64,000 nt of DNA from the NCBI RefSeq assembly GCF_016920785.2, contig NW_024609837.1:51388671-51452670 (forward strand), written 5' to 3'. The notes beneath the pieces were generated by a model. The model had not been told where the DNA came from and did not search any database. It saw nothing but the letters and a program-made list of their open reading frames with translations. This document shows, piece by piece, positions 35,181-47,987 of the stretch. Origin of the DNA: Ixodes scapularis. Lineage: Eukaryota > Arthropoda > Arachnida > Ixodida > Ixodidae. Numbering within the stretch: the stretch's first letter is position 1; every line of letters begins with the position of its first letter. The position numbers were made by a program, and so were the translations under genes.

Positions 35181-35903
35181 CATTTAGCCGGCTCCCAGAT
35201 TTGTTTACCCACTAAGCGTAAGCGTGACACTCCCATGACGCCATCAGACGGAAATCAAGGGACCACATCTGAAGAGGCGCTTGTGCGCGTCTCCTCGCAC
35301 GACTAGCAGGGGGTGGCAGATTCCACACTAGAGTCACTGCATGGGTTCCCAGAGTAACGCATGCCTTTTTGCCTTTTGCCGACAACATACTCACCCTAGC
35401 CGATCATGTATTGGCTTGTTGAGCATCATTGGACGATAGCGATCACGTGACACAAGTATCGCTAGACTCACCTCCATCAGCGCTTCAAGCGGCGCTAATC
35501 GCGACCATCTTGGGTCCAGCAAACCGCTGCACACACGCACGCTCTGCTGCTCATCGAACGCGCGTTTACGCGCCGTCTCTTCCACGCGGTTACCTAAGTC
35601 AAAAGCAAGGAGGTTGTGTACTTAGTGGCACATTGCCTATACTTGTTGCGCTTTTGGGTGCGCAACAGGTCGGAGAATGGAAAGAGACTCTTCCGGATCC
35701 CGTTTGGAAAGAACGCAACTGCAGGCGTACCAAATGGGGGGGAGGGGGGGGGGGGCAAGGGGGGCGCTTGCCCCCTCAGTGCACATGGTGGGGGGGCAAG
35801 GCATGTGTTCCCTCCCCCCCCCCTTGAAACAGTCGCCAATGGGCAAAGGAAACACTGGCCGGTGGTGGTGGTGCCCAAGGGGTAGCATGGGCACCGCCCC
35901 CCA

Positions 35904-35905
35904 GT

Positions 35906-35934
<29 letters not shown>
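35904..35934. repeat. (GT)n microsatellite followed by a G-run
   Basis: About 15 uninterrupted gt units are present, then a run of 18 g from 35936. Confidence 0.95.
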
Positions 35935-35936
<2 letters not shown>

Positions 35937-36765
35937 GGGGGGGGGGGGGGGGGTCTGGTTTGACCCCACCTTAGCTGGCAGGCCATAGTAAAACGGAAAG
36001 ATTTCGAGCTCACTGCACCAAGCAGGGTTTGTGAGGTGAGTGCCGAATACAGCTGGTTCATTCCGCGTCTCGCTCGTTGCCTCGCAGTCGAACAGGTGTC
36101 AACTGTGTTCGGTTTCGCACAAGCGACGCTCTTGCGATTTGGTAAGCGACGCGCCGGTGTTTGGCTAGAGCTCTCGCTGTCGCATATCGCGTCGCTCAAT
36201 TTTAGATGTGTAGCAAAGTTAGCAAATTCATATAGGTCGCGTGCATGCGGTGGCCTCTTGGAGTGACGTACCGAGCAAAAGCTGGTCCTTGCGACTCTTG
36301 GAACAATTGCTTTCATATAGTTTATATTCTCGCTACTTTCGTAGTTTCGTAAAATGGTTCTGAATAGCATTTAGATCGCAGTGCTTTCCGTTTAGATTGC
36401 CTCAACATGCTGCGTATTTTTATTACAATGACTTTAGGGTCACTTCGAAGAGTCTCAATTCGAAACGCACAGACCCGATGGCAGAAAGCTCCTCAAACAG
36501 AGAGCAGTCCTTACGATTCTTGGCTTTGGACTTGTCATCGCAACTAAGCAAAAAAGGGTCAAAAGCAAACTATGTAATGTAACGTTAATTATCTACTGAA
36601 GCTACTCACAGCACCACAGAAGCTTTTGTGCAGCCAATCGACAAGTTTAAATAAAGCTCTTTCAACACGCTGAAATGCAGATTGCCTTCATACCGCCGTC
36701 GACGCGTGGACCCAAGATGGCGGCGCCATGGTTTCGGTTTCAGCGCCGCGGTTCTAAAACGACGA

Positions 36766-36972
36766 AAATAATCCCTGGAGAAGGGGAACAAGAGGGACAA
36801 AGGACAAACATAAATCTCCAAACACAGCTAGGTGACTGGTGAGCGACCGAAAAAATCTGCCTGGTCCGGGTATCGAACCCGGGACCTCTCCATTACAGGT
36901 GGAGCGCTCTACCTACTGTCCTAACCGGGGGTTAGACGTCAGTAGAGCAAACGGGTTTTATCAGCTGCCACC
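36766..36972 (-). mobile_element. tRNA-derived SINE (Ruka-like), second copy
   Basis: This is the same element as 47988-48199, on the opposite strand. The minus-strand A box is GGACAGTAGGTAGAGCG and the B box is GGTTCGATACCC. The shared body GCAGATTTTTTCGGTCGC leads into a GTCCCTCTTGTTCCCC tail. Its anticodon loop is CCTGTAA, which would read TGT, so the anticodon differs from the other copy. Confidence 0.8.
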
Positions 36973-37116
36973 AGTCTAACACCAAATTTGCAAATTTAAG
37001 GTTATAATCATAAAGCAATTAAAAAAGCTCGCTCGCACCTTTCATTTAATTGCATTATAATTATAATTCTAAAACGAACCTTCGGAGTTTCGTTACTCTG
37101 GGAACCCATACAGTGA

Positions 37117-38249
37117 CTCTGCTCCACACTAGACACACTGGTCGTCGCGACAGGGAGACACATAGGCTTGCCAGAGCGTTCGGCGTAGACACGTTCCAGG
37201 CCGAGACCGCGGTCCGCTCGTCGTGTCGGGTGTGGCGGCCGATTGACATGCGGCGGTGCGCGGCTCTACCCAGGCCGAATGACTAATGCCCCGCGTTTCA
37301 ATCGCAAAGACTGCCGACTGCGACTGTTTTCCTCGGGCGTTGCTCCGTTGCCCGACACACACATTGGGCAGCAGCACTTTGGAAGCTGTTAGGCAAATTA
37401 ATTTCCGTGATTTGCCATCGATCTGCCGACCCGCTGCTTCTAGAGTCCCATTGAGGCCTCGTGCTGACTGCTCACGTTCGACTACGGAAATGCGCCTGCG
37501 GTCTATGGCCCGACGAATACCCCGTACATGCCGGTTCAGACACTCCCGTCTGGTTGCAGCTGAACGCCTTGTGCCAAACCGCGATCATTTACGACGAGAC
37601 ACGCTGTCGCCATCTACAAGCTAGCCCTGCAACTGCACTTGGTGAAAGTTGAGCAGTATTTGCCACATCAAATGTACGTATTGTCAATGAGAAATGATAG
37701 CTTTAACTAATGTTTTGTATTTTCTCATTAAAAAAATCGAAAAACGCTCGTCAGTAAACTTTTGGAAAATCCAGAATTTCGAAATCACAATAACAAAATA
37801 AAAAGCAAAAAACAAAAAACTTTCAACCTCTCCATTCTGGTGAAGAAGGAAGACTAGCAAAGCTGTACTGTGGTGGGAATGAAGTAACGGCCGGCCGCAA
37901 CTCAGAGCGGAAAGGCTCGAAAGGTTGCCGCCATCTAGGAGCGACGGCGACAACCTAACAAGCTGCAAGCCGGTAGTCTGGTTGCCGCCATCGCTCACAG
38001 ATGGCGGTAGCTGTCCGCAGTGTTGTGTCGACATTTATTCGCTGGCGGACACGATCCTCGGGAAACTAGCCGTTAACAGCTCCGCTGTAAGGAAAGGGTT
38101 TATCTTACAAATAAATTGCCTGAGAGCGCAGGGTTTGTGGTCCTGAGGAGAGGCCACGCCAGTTTCCTTCGAAATATCGAACTATTCAGAAAAGGGAGCT
38201 CGACATTTCGCTCGCCAATATTCGTTCAGAACAACGGGTCACTGCAGTT
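37117..38249. other. no gene recognised
   Basis: GC-rich patch (37140-37640) followed by AT-rich DNA. A gccgccat/atggcggc pair occurs near 37929-38008. No frame shows recognisable similarity. Confidence 0.35.
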
Positions 38250-38373
38250 CTTATACAATCTTGTGCGCAACAAAGACGAGGACAAAAGCAGAGAAGAGGA
38301 TACAACAAGGCGCCTTGTTGTGTCCTCTTCTCTGCTTTTGTCCTCGTCTTTGTTGCGCACAAGATTGTATAAG
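38250..38373. repeat. loopless hairpin with 62-bp arms
   Basis: cttatacaatcttgtgcgca through caacaaggc is followed directly by its reverse complement, gccttgttg through tgcgcacaagattgtataag. One mismatch exists (tacaac against tgtcc). There is no spacer. Confidence 0.97.
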
Positions 38374-38410
38374 ATGTCAAACCAACTCGCCCAAACAACC
38401 ACTCTTCCTG
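38312..38410 (+). mobile_element. retroelement terminal fragment, same family as 62217-62363
   Basis: The order GCGCCTT-GTTGTGTCC, TTTTGTCCTCGTCTTTGTTG, CGCACAAG, ACCAACTCGCCCAA is shared with the minus strand of 62217-62363. In this copy the head is duplicated in inverted orientation, producing the hairpin. Confidence 0.5.
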
Positions 38411-38419
38411 CAGTTCTGG

Positions 38420-39020
38420 GTCACGATAAAAGCCACTGTTCCAGTTTCCAATTTTGAGCATACTATCCGTGCTTCTTAGAGGAGGCAGAGGTTGTGTTTT
38501 ATATGAACCTGTAGATTTCATAGGAGGAGAGAGAGGGGGGGGGGGGGGCAGCTGGAGCTTCCTTGCTTCCCACCGACTACATCCAGGTGTTTAGTTTTTG
38601 CAATATTTGTCGCCAATATTGCCAATGGCAAGGGCACCAATAGCAAATGCGGCTACAGCCATATATCATTCGAAACAGGTGAATTCTTACAAATTTAGGC
38701 AGGTTTGTGTCCGGATAATATTTATTTCTGTTTTCAATTATGAAAAAAGCAAAATGAATCGCCAAATTAAAAAAAAAAGTGGGAATCTAAAAAGATATAT
38801 TAGATAAACTCCAAAAACCACCCTCCGAATTTAACGAAACATAGGCTCGGAAAACACAGAATCCTACTGATAACATTGTCAAAAGCAAGATCCTTCCAAC
38901 TCCGAACAGGTAACCGCGGGTGCGAGTCTCCGACGGGCAAGCGCGTGACCCTCAATTTCTCTCCCCGGGCTTTTGGTTGGTCTACCTACACTCTACAGCA
39001 ACGCGCCACGTTGGAAAGTC
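38420..39020. other. no gene recognised
   Basis: AT-rich sequence with a G-run near 38535. Nothing coding or repetitive stood out before the MITE at 39026. Confidence 0.4.
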
Positions 39021-39025
39021 CAGTC

Positions 39026-39039
39026 CAGTGGCGTCACAA

Positions 39040-39070
<31 letters not shown>

Positions 39071-39215
39071 CGGGGGACCGCTTTGGGTGCAGCGCTTGTC
39101 GCGGCGGGCTACGAGATGGGGGGTCGCGCCGGGACAAGGGGGGGAGGGGGGGGAGGGGGGGGGGGGGCGCGGCGGGCTACCGCCTTGGGTGCCGCTGACC
39201 CTCGTGACGCCACTA
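39026..39215. mobile_element. hAT-type MITE, same family as 25133-25320
   Basis: The termini are CAGTGGCGTCACAAGGGG and CCTCGTGACGCCACTA. The flanks gtccagtc and gtccgatc agree at 6 of 8 positions. A long G-run occupies 39041-39070, and a second G-rich block follows. Confidence 0.85.
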
Positions 39216-39466
39216 GTCCGATCCTACTTTCTTGCGTCGCGCGCGACGTACTTACCTCAAGCAACTTCCCAAGCAACCATCTGGTGCCGCAAGGGCGTCG
39301 TTCCGCACTCGAACGTGTGCGTCTGAAACGGGCTGCTTGGTTTCTCGAAAGCTTGGTGTCGACCTCGTACGTGTACCTACACTGAGACGAACGGGTTATC
39401 TGGGTACTCCTTAGATCTGTAACCTTATTGGTCGAGCAGCTAACGGTGTTTAGCTACTTAGAAGTT

Positions 39467-39856
39467 CTAACGCGATAGCGTTTAGGACTCGCGTCGCAGA
39501 AAATACGGGGTCGGCGTGGGTGGAACCGTCAAATCCCATAATGCAACGCGCGCAGCCACATGTGAGGTCACACGTGGCTCAGACGTCACGATCCTATCGA
39601 CCCGCTAATTTTGGCGCAGAAAGTTTGTGCTAAAATTAGCGAAAAATTTTCCCGCCAAGTTTAGAGGGTCGGTAGGGTCGTGACGTCACATTCACGTGTA
39701 ACGTCACGTGCCACCTGACGCTGCAGACTAGGCCACGCACACACGCTTGCACAGGTTGGGAACGCGAGCAGGTTTATTTGAGAAGTCTTTGCTAACCGCA
39801 CCCGGTAACGCTATCGCGTTCCAGTCTTAAAGGCGAAGCTTAAGCGCCCTCCAAGT
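39467..39856 (+). mobile_element. dispersed element (AACGCGATAGCG family) in copy 1
   Basis: The ends are ctaacgcgatagcgtttagg and cttaaaggcgaagcttaagc. The interior contains gacgtcac and cccgccaagtttag words. Its duplicate is at 54867-55255 and an inverted relative is at 11195-11546. Confidence 0.65.
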
Positions 39857-41087
39857 TTTTATTGTTATTTCTCAGATAATTTCTAGGCGTTTTGTTTTGT
39901 GCATTTTAGTGTGCTGTGCAATCACGTGACATTTCAACGAGAGTCTGGCGCCGCGACCACTTTCCAATCTGGCAACGGCGGTCAAATTACAGCACTGAAA
40001 TCGAAATGGCCATTCCAGTTCTATTCAATAAGCTTCCAAGCAACCAGCCATCTCAACTGACCCGTTGCCAAAACCCGTAGCGCCGTCCGCGGTCCCAAAG
40101 GGAATGCCGGGATCGCCCGGAAACGCAGGCGAGCGGGCGAGGACAGGCGAGCAAGAGCGCTATCCTCTCTCGCTTTCTTCCGTGTCACGTGGTATTTAGA
40201 TGCCTCAGGGGCAAGGGACTTCGCGCGCCGCCTTTCGGGTTTTTTGCGAAAGATCCATTCACTCGCGTCTGCTCCCACGGAACAACTGACGAATAAAAGG
40301 CATCCCACTTAGCGCATTACAATTTTCCTTAAAAAGAAAAAAAGTAAAGCCTCAAAACAGCAGCAGCCTCATGCGGTGCTATCTATGAACGCTTTTATTA
40401 TAAAAGCAAGGGCTCCGCGTTCTCGCAACTTTTGCTGCTGGTTGCTGTTTCCGCTGCACTCCTATTTGCTTCTCCGTAACACGCTACGACGCCCCACGGT
40501 CTGCCTGTCTCTCTCTCTCTCTCTCCCCCCTCCTCCATTTCCGTGCGCGGTACGCGGAAAGATGCCTTCGCAGCGTATTCCGAGAATATCAATTGTTAGC
40601 TTCCGCCGAAATCGGACCAGCCTCGCGCAAAAAACGAAAAGAAAAGAGAGGAGAAAAGTTTCGCGCTTCAATCAACATTTGAGACGATTTCTCGCCCTTT
40701 TTTAAACCTCTCTCTCTTTTTCTTTTTGGAAGAACGTTCCATGACAGCGTTTTCCTTTTCCTCGGCGTCAAAGCCCCCTCTTATCCGTGGCAGCTTCCCC
40801 AATCACAATCGAACATTTTTTCCATATGTAACTTAGGCAACATGTGCACATGTGCACCTCTCGTTTGCTGACCGCCATTTTGTTTCTGGATACCTTATTT
40901 TTTGCTCGTTCTTTGCTTACCTGTAAAACGGACCTGAAAATGCAAATTTCGGACAGTGCAGACTCTCCGGACTTCGCAACCCTGAGCAGAGAGCCCGAAG
41001 ATTAGACATACACCAATCAAAATCCGTAGCGTACTTTCGGCAAGTTTTTTTTTTTTTTTTTTTTTTTTTTTAGGTATTTGATTTAAT

Positions 41088-41650
41088 GTCACCGGATCTT
41101 GGAAAAGTAGCGCCATCTTTCCGTATGGTCGCCATTTTCGTTCATGGAACGAGCAGTTTCTCCTTGAACCCTCCACTCCTGGTGGGCCAATCGAAATTCG
41201 CGGCGACGGATTGCTTTTAAAAACGTCATTTTCCGTATACCGAGATTTCGTTATTATCCACACACCGGCGAAACAAGCCTGTATCTTCGCACCGGCACCG
41301 CAATAGGGCGTCGATGCTTGGCGGCATTGAAAGGTAATTTTCCCGTCTTGGAATACGCAAGAACAAATAGGTGATATGTGGAGATACGCGTGACCGACAG
41401 GTTCATTACATATACCCAGCGTCAAAGATGCTTACATTGGCGACAAACGCATTCAGCACGATGATGCTCCATGGCGACCTTGGCGCGACTGCTTTAGGAA
41501 TCAGAACGGGGCCTCTCGAGGCTTCGGAGATTTGAAGGGACCGAAATGGCGATTGCGACGGCACCGATCAGAAGGTGTTGGTCTTCCGTACGTCAGAATC
41601 CCTGCCAGCAGACAGGGAAGGGAATCGCGCTTTGCTTTCCCAGACACAGT
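41088..41650 (+). repeat. dispersed repeat in copy 1 (relatives at 32740 and 56516)
   Basis: Shared blocks: gcgccatctttccgtatggt, ttcatggaacgagcagtttc, cacaccggcgaaacaagcc, gctccatggcgaccttggcg. No coding content was recognised. A T-run at 41046-41072 precedes it. Confidence 0.65.
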
Positions 41651-43430
41651 GACTCGAACCCGAACTGACTGCATTAACGAAATACCAGGTATTTGCTTTT
41701 CTCGCGACGCTATTTCTTATCTCCAAGTTCAGAGTAGTTATTGAGAAAACGGAAAACGAAGGTGACGCCAAAACCAACATTCAAATTTCCCCACTTTCTA
41801 ATGGGGCGACGTCACATGCTGTAAAGCTTCCAAGTCAAGCAAAATAACTAAAAAAAAAACAAAAAAAAAACAGCACCTCGCGAATATTTTTTTCTTTTTT
41901 TTCGTTATGCTGGAATGTGTTTTCAGAGTATTAATTTCAAAAACTTCTTATAACCCGTCAGCAACAAGCTGAACTGCCAAAATTAAAGCATCTATGCCTT
42001 TTCAAACTTGCCACTGAATAGGTCTAAAAAAAAAAAAAAAAAAAAAGAAACTGCCATGATCAATTTTAGGAACTCAATAACTTAGCGAAGTGAATAATAT
42101 TTTGACCCATAATGTAGGTTCGTAGTTCAGGCATCTATAATAATGTGTTGAATCAAGTTTGAGCTCACTCAATGACCACAAAGCGGTGAAATCACACACA
42201 TGTCCAGCGCCTGTCCACGAAAACAAAGTTCAAAAGAAGGTTTGGTTTCCGGATCTCGGTGAGTTCAAACTGCACGACACCTTACATTTCTCTACCGCTC
42301 CAGCAGAGCGGTAGAGACGTCCTTCGCTTGTCTCTTGTATGTCTCCCTGCAGAGTTCTCGCCCTCTGAGCTGTAGCTCCACACCGTAAATCACAAACTCA
42401 CCCAAGCCTCCATCTTCACGTTTTTACTTGTAGAGTCTGTGAGCAGTGTTCGTTGGCTGTTCGTATAGTGGGACGCGCCGGATTCGCGTGACTTCATTTA
42501 GCACAACATACCTTTTATCAGCCGAATTCATTGAGAAGACCGTCACTGCAAAATATTGGGAGTTTTAAGATCGATGCATACTCATTATTAACCAGAAACG
42601 CTCGCGCTTATCAAAATTTGTCACATTGAATACTGGAAGGCGTGCAGAAAAAATTACAGACCCCAAATGCCCAAACAGATATGCTCCCAAAAACGTTAAA
42701 CGACAATAGAGTAAACGATATTGGTTTGGTAGCGTTAGTTTTGGGGGATTAAGGTTCCTCTACTTTTTGCGTTTATTGAAGTTTTCATTCTCCATGGTTC
42801 GACGCAATTACTCGCATAGGCATGTTGTGTGTTTACATTTAGTACTCTTTCCTCGAAGCACTGCCCGCCACTGTGGGGCCGAGGGCTCATGAAGGAGCCT
42901 GTAGGCAGCTTTTTCCTCGGTCCCCGTCATCGAGTGATGGAAATAAATCGATTACCATTATTAAGGCGAAATCCTTATATGTCTCATGGTTCAGTCGACC
43001 TTCAAAGTCCTTGAGCGAAAACACGTCGGCGACACGAAAAGTACCAAAACGTTTACGTGACCACTCAGGCGATTAGAGGCAATGAAAAAAAAGCGAATTA
43101 AGAGGAATCAAAGTGAATTGAGAATTAAGAGGAATTAAAGAGAAGAGTAATCAATGGGGATTGAGAAGGACTATAAAGCTAATTAAGAAGAATCCGAGTG
43201 AATTAAGAGGAATTAAAGCGAATTAAGTGGATGACTAAGCGAATTAAGATGATGACTCAGCACATTAAGAGGGGTGTCTGTTTTTAATGCATCGGCGCTT
43301 GGGCTTTCGCCTTCAAGTCGTCTTGGGGTAACATAAGAGACCCTGTGAATTTTTATTAACGCGATAGCGTTTACGAGCTCGTGTCACGGAAAATCCGGCG
43401 TCGGAGGGACCAAAAAATCCTATAGACCTT

Positions 43431-43672
43431 TTCCACAAGGGCGCCGCCATCTTGAATTGTCGTCACTTCCAGTATGGGCGAAAACATTACTTTGCCGTCA
43501 CCATGCCAATAGAAGACATTTAGGATATAAGCCTAACCGTCACACATTCTGGTTTTGGCTCCCCTCTATTTTTTTACTAATAACAGGTTGAAACGTTTTA
43601 CTATTTTGTCGTCGCCCATACTGGAAGTGACGACAATTCAAGATGGCGGCGCTCCTGTGGAAAATGTCTATA
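43431..43672. mobile_element. TIR element (242 bp), TATAGACC ends, copy 1 only
   Basis: tatagaccttttccacaagg, then gcgccgccatcttgaattgt, is inverted as acaattcaagatggcggcgc, then cctgtggaaaatgtctata. The arms are about 60 bp. It is absent from copy 2 of the duplication. Confidence 0.88.
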
Positions 43673-43851
43673 CACATTTGCAAGTCCGGTCTCAGGGCGC
43701 CGCCATCTTCCTCAGTGGGGTGCGCTCTTGGGCGCGGCCATAATCCGATTATAACGCCTTAGCAAGGCTTCGTAATCGGATTATAACTCGACCAAGCGCA
43801 CCCCAGCCAAGCAAGATGGCAGCGCCCTGAAGCCGGACTTGCAAACGTGTA
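43671..43851. mobile_element. palindromic MITE abutting the previous element
   Basis: acatttgcaagtccggtctc, agggcgccgccatctt and gtggggtgcgctcttgg are inverted as ccaagcgcacccc, aagatggcagcgccctgaag and ccggacttgcaaacgtgt. The inner pair ataatccgattataac and cggattataac is close to the centre. Confidence 0.85.
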
Positions 43852-46026
43852 CGCGCGCAGCCACGTGTGACGTCACATGTGGCTGCGCGCGTTGCTAAAT
43901 TAGGCGGGAAACTTTTCCCGCCAAATTTAGCGGAACATTTGTATTATTATTATGAAGAACCATCGCGAAGGGCTGTGACGTCACGTGACACACGACGTGG
44001 TCATGGCGTCACACAACGCCATAACGACGTCCTCATGACGTCATGTAACCGTCGTTACGTCATGATGACGTCACCACGACGCCATCATAAATCCATGACG
44101 TTGCGCTACGTCACGTGACACCATGAGGGCGTGTCACGTCACGGTCATGCGACCTCGTGGCTTCACAGACACACCGCGTGTGCGCCCCACCTCCCTCACA
44201 ACACTTTCTGCGGTTCCCGGGTCTTTGTCACCGTGATATAACTTTTTTATTCCTATAACTCTTTAATTACTTCGTATAAAAATATATTAGTAGTATAATT
44301 AGCGTACTTTATTTTAGTCGTAGGCATCGCCTCAACTGAACCCCGTCCCCGGTTCGAATGCTACGATTATCGATGTCGTTTCTTCAGAAGAGAGCCCACA
44401 CTAATGCCTTCTTTATCGATCACCGGCTGTCCCGTACTCGCATCAGAGTGCACTCACCCACCGTAATGCGAACGGTGCCAATCGATAAACACGTGGCATC
44501 TAAACCATGTGATACGGGCTGCTAGCCTGAATCCACGGGAGACGCGTATACGAACAGCCAGATTAAAAGACACGAAGCTGTTGTACAAAACGTGTAAACG
44601 CCAGCGGACATTTACAGTATACCCTTACTAATATTGCAATATATATATATATTTAGATTTTTTTTTTGCGATGATAGCCGCGTGTACGAGTTTTCGCGTC
44701 CATAATTTCGAACCCCGTGACGTCAGGCGGTGGCGGTGGCACCGTGCACGCGCAGCTGCTTCGCCCTTCGAAATGGACCTTGCCAGATCACGTTGGCCAG
44801 AGTGGAGCCAGAGTTGCGCGTTCAGCCATCTTGAAATCTTTTAAGCGGGGAAAGTCACTCCTCGCGCGTGTGGGAGCCGCGCTCCGTCGATTGCGGCCGG
44901 TCACGTGACTGATTTCGGCAAATAGCGCCGCCGCGCACGGAAAACAGGAGAAGGAGGAGGCAAAGGCGGGGGAACATTCGCCGGGGCACGTGCAACGTCT
45001 ACTTTCCTGCACGGCGCTGCATTCTTCGCTCCTCACGTGATATCGATCTCGGCGAATAGCGGCGCGGCGGCACGCGGAAAAAAGACGCGCAGCTCTGGCT
45101 TCCGTAGGGAGCCTCTACAGGAGCTCTAACGTTGCCCGGACCGCAACAACACTACCCGGGCAGAAGGCCGCTGTGCCGGAGTTTCGACGTCATCTGCAAG
45201 AGGCCGGGCCACGAATCGGATACGCAGCGTTCCATGAGTGAGGAGACGAATCCCGGGCGTAGGCTCGACCATGCAGAGGCGTCCTATCTGCATACCGGGC
45301 TCGCCTCCATTCCTCGACGTAGACACTGTAGCAGTACGGCCTTCTTGTAGTGACGTCGACCGTAGCGAGGCCATAAAGCTGCGGGCACACAGCTTACGCG
45401 TCGTACAAAAGACGCGACGCTCGCTGCAGACCCGCGATGACGGAGTTCTCCACGGGCACGCGGAGAATTCTCCGCGCGTCCGCATAATGCTCCACTTGCG
45501 CAGTTTTGGAAGCATATGTTAGCTTCGTGTGTGCTTCGGACATTTCTGCAGGCAGTTTTTGAGTTCCCAATGAAACAAGGCTTAGATCATAGTCACCCAT
45601 ACACTGACAGAACCTGGCAGATTCGCCACCAGAAGCGGCCGCCGAAATGGAAAAGGTGGAGCGGCAGACAACGCATGAGAGGAGAGCTACGTGACTGGCG
45701 CCCTGCTGCGGCGAGACGCCGAACACACACTTCTCCCGAGCAAACAAGTGTGCTTGGGGTCCTCGCCGCTGCAAAAGCTGTGCGCTAACGTCCAGCTTCC
45801 CCGAGAAATAGCTATTTGATGCTCTGTGCTGCCCGATCCTGCGACCGGGCAGTCTATGGCTCCGTAGTTGAACTGCCACGCTTTGTGAGTATAGAGGAGG
45901 CTATGCCTAAATAGTGTCTGCAATTGTTTTTTTTTTTTTCTTTTTCTATGTCGCATTAGTGACTGAGGCTCAAGAGGGTGTCAGCAACGTAGCGCAGCTG
46001 CCTCCAAACTGTCTATGACGTCTAAG

Positions 46027-46875
46027 CTCTTGTTTTGACGTCATAGCGCGTGTGACCAATGGCGTGCCGTACAGAGATGGGGATACGAACCGTACAACAA
46101 CATTCCCCCATCTTCCTTTTCTGCCTTGCGGGGTACGAACCAACGTTACTGGTACGAACTGCGTACATTAGTAGCAGAATTGAGTCGGTTCGAAGGCAAA
46201 TATTTGGCAGTCAGATTGTACGGGCGACGGCATTTCAGAGCAAAGGATGCAATGACCCCCCGCAAGAAGGGACGAGGAAGGGGAAATGTCCTTCGTACAT
46301 TCACGATCCATCTTTCACTCGGAGACCGCCGGGGTTCGAGGTATTTAGGCAGAGAACACGCGTGAACACCGAGAGCGCTGGTACGAGACTCTCGCTCGAA
46401 AGCTTGTCATGGCCGCTCAAGAATCCATGGAACTCAAACGTGCGTTTTCGTACCAAAACATCTAAAACCACAATTTAAAAAAAAAATGGATTCTTTTGTT
46501 ACGTGTTACATATTGTATATTATTCAAATAACAAAGGCTGCTCGTTAAAAAAAAAAAAAAAAAGGTAAACACTTACACATTCCGTAAGGTGAAACACTGC
46601 GACAGCTGAGGTGTGACGTCGGAGCCGCTAAGGTGTCATTTCGGAGCAGATACACTGAACGAACGGTAAAGGTGTGAGCGCGCACCATAGAGTCCCCATG
46701 AAATGGGCACGTCCTCGCCATACTTATATATCCTGAAATCTAGTTTACAAAATACGTTTTACTATATGATGACGACGCAACTGAGCTAAAATCAATAATA
46801 TCTTCAAGGGGCGTTTCGTATTAAACAGATTAGCACACGGGACGAAAAATCCATAGCGTTTTTTAGAGGGTGCAT
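46027..46875. other. no gene recognised
   Basis: Sequence immediately beyond the end of the duplicated block. It contains several acgaacc/ggttcg words and an A-run at 46548-46563. The frame at 46059-46478 has no recognisable similarity. Confidence 0.35.
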
Positions 46876-47455
46876 TAAAGGGATAGTCCGGTAAAATGTT
46901 GTCTTTCACAAAACAATCGTCATTACGTTTAGGAATATCTTCTGCGCGATATCCGAATTTCTAATCCTCCGCCGCTATAGTAATTCAATTTTAAACAGAG
47001 CCCAACTGCTCAGATAACACCCGCAAAACACGCCGCGTTTTCGTTGCCAACAGCGCAAGCTCTGACGTAACATCGTGCAAAAAGAGCCACGGCAGCTCTT
47101 GACTGCAGTCTCAGTAAAATAACCTCGTTCTAAGAAAGCCAAGATTTACGGTATTGAGGAAAGCTCAGTTCTTCGACATTTTTCTTTATACGCACCATGA
47201 ACCATGTTCATCAAAACCGGGAATAACTCAACGCCTGCGACCCTGACGTTACCTTGCCTGATGTGACGTCACGACACGACCAGCCGCGCATACTCGAGAA
47301 ATTTGACGTCAAGTTTCGTATTGATGTTTATAATTTATTTAACAAGTATCGGGGCGTCTTTTAATGAAATCAATATCGTATCTACGTTTAGGCCCTCTCT
47401 ACGTGACCAGCACAAAACCTTAGCAGCTTCCGGGTATCACCGGACGATTCCTTTA
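46876..47455. mobile_element. TIR element (580 bp), TAAAGGGATAGTCCGGT ends
   Basis: taaagggatagtccggt and accggacgattccttta are inverted with two mismatches. The interior contains tgacgtcac words and no gene. Confidence 0.65.
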
Positions 47456-47689
47456 CGGAAATATTTTTTCGTGAACCTGTTATTATTGGACAGAAGCTAA
47501 CAGTGCCTCGCGGTCACAGAAGAACACTCCCAAAATCGCTCACTGAAGTTTCAAGCGTGGATCTCCACCTAATTTCACGCTCCTGGTTTCGCCGGCTTAA
47601 TTCGTTTTATCACCCGAAAATCTTTCTGACATAAGTAGCGAAACCGCTTTGTTTTTTTATTGTTTCCGTTATGAGCAGTCTCATGTTTA

Positions 47690-47855
47690 TATTTCTACGT
47701 GCCATCATGGTGTTACGTGATGACGTATTGTCACGTAACGTCTGACGTCACACATTGTCGCGTGACGTCATGACATACTCACGGTGTCACCTGACGTCAC
47801 TGTGCAACGTGAGTGGACATGACAATGTCACGTCATAACGTCAGCTGAGGTAACA
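47690..47855. repeat. cluster of tgacgtcac / gtcacgtgat words
   Basis: Dense imperfect copies such as ttacgtgatgacgtattg, gtctgacgtcacac and cgtgacgtcatgac. It is the same word family as 660-940 and 43860-44160. Confidence 0.5.
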
Positions 47856-47987
47856 CGTTACTGCTACGCAAAGTTGCAGGCGCGCCGGACAAAACAAACG
47901 ATCGTTCATTCTTGTTCAGCTCGCCCGCAACTTCGCATTCATTGTATTAACATCGCAACCTTACAATGCCGGCGGTTCACCCTCGTT

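Larger units (their letters stand above)
35333..37116. other. 27-bp inverted pair and intervening low-complexity DNA, no gene
   Basis: agtcactgcatgggttccca, then gagtaac, near 35333 is inverted near 37090 (gttactctgggaacccatac, then agtgact). Between them lie G- and C-rich runs, a GT microsatellite and a SINE. The 258-codon minus-strand frame at 35594-36370 is built from these low-complexity runs and is not supported as a gene. Confidence 0.4.
39407..46026 (+). repeat. large direct duplication, copy 1 (6.6 kb)
   Basis: Nearly every 60-base stretch can be matched in order to 54807-62229 with only scattered substitutions. Examples are ctccttagatctgtaacctt, tcagataatttctaggcgtt, gaatatcaattgttagcttc and gcagctctggcttccgtagg. 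It contains the element 39467-39856, the dispersed repeat 41088-41650, two TIR elements (43431-43672, 43671-43851) and a CRE-like cluster. No host gene was recognised inside. Confidence 0.95.

Noticed and set aside
35594..36370. 258-codon minus-strand frame
   Set aside because: It runs through poly-G/C and GT repeats, has no recognisable domain, and overlaps open frames on the other strand.
38250..38373. MicroRNA precursor
   Set aside because: The hairpin is loopless with 62-bp arms and one mismatch, and its sequence belongs to a dispersed element. It looks like an inverted duplication of a repeat.
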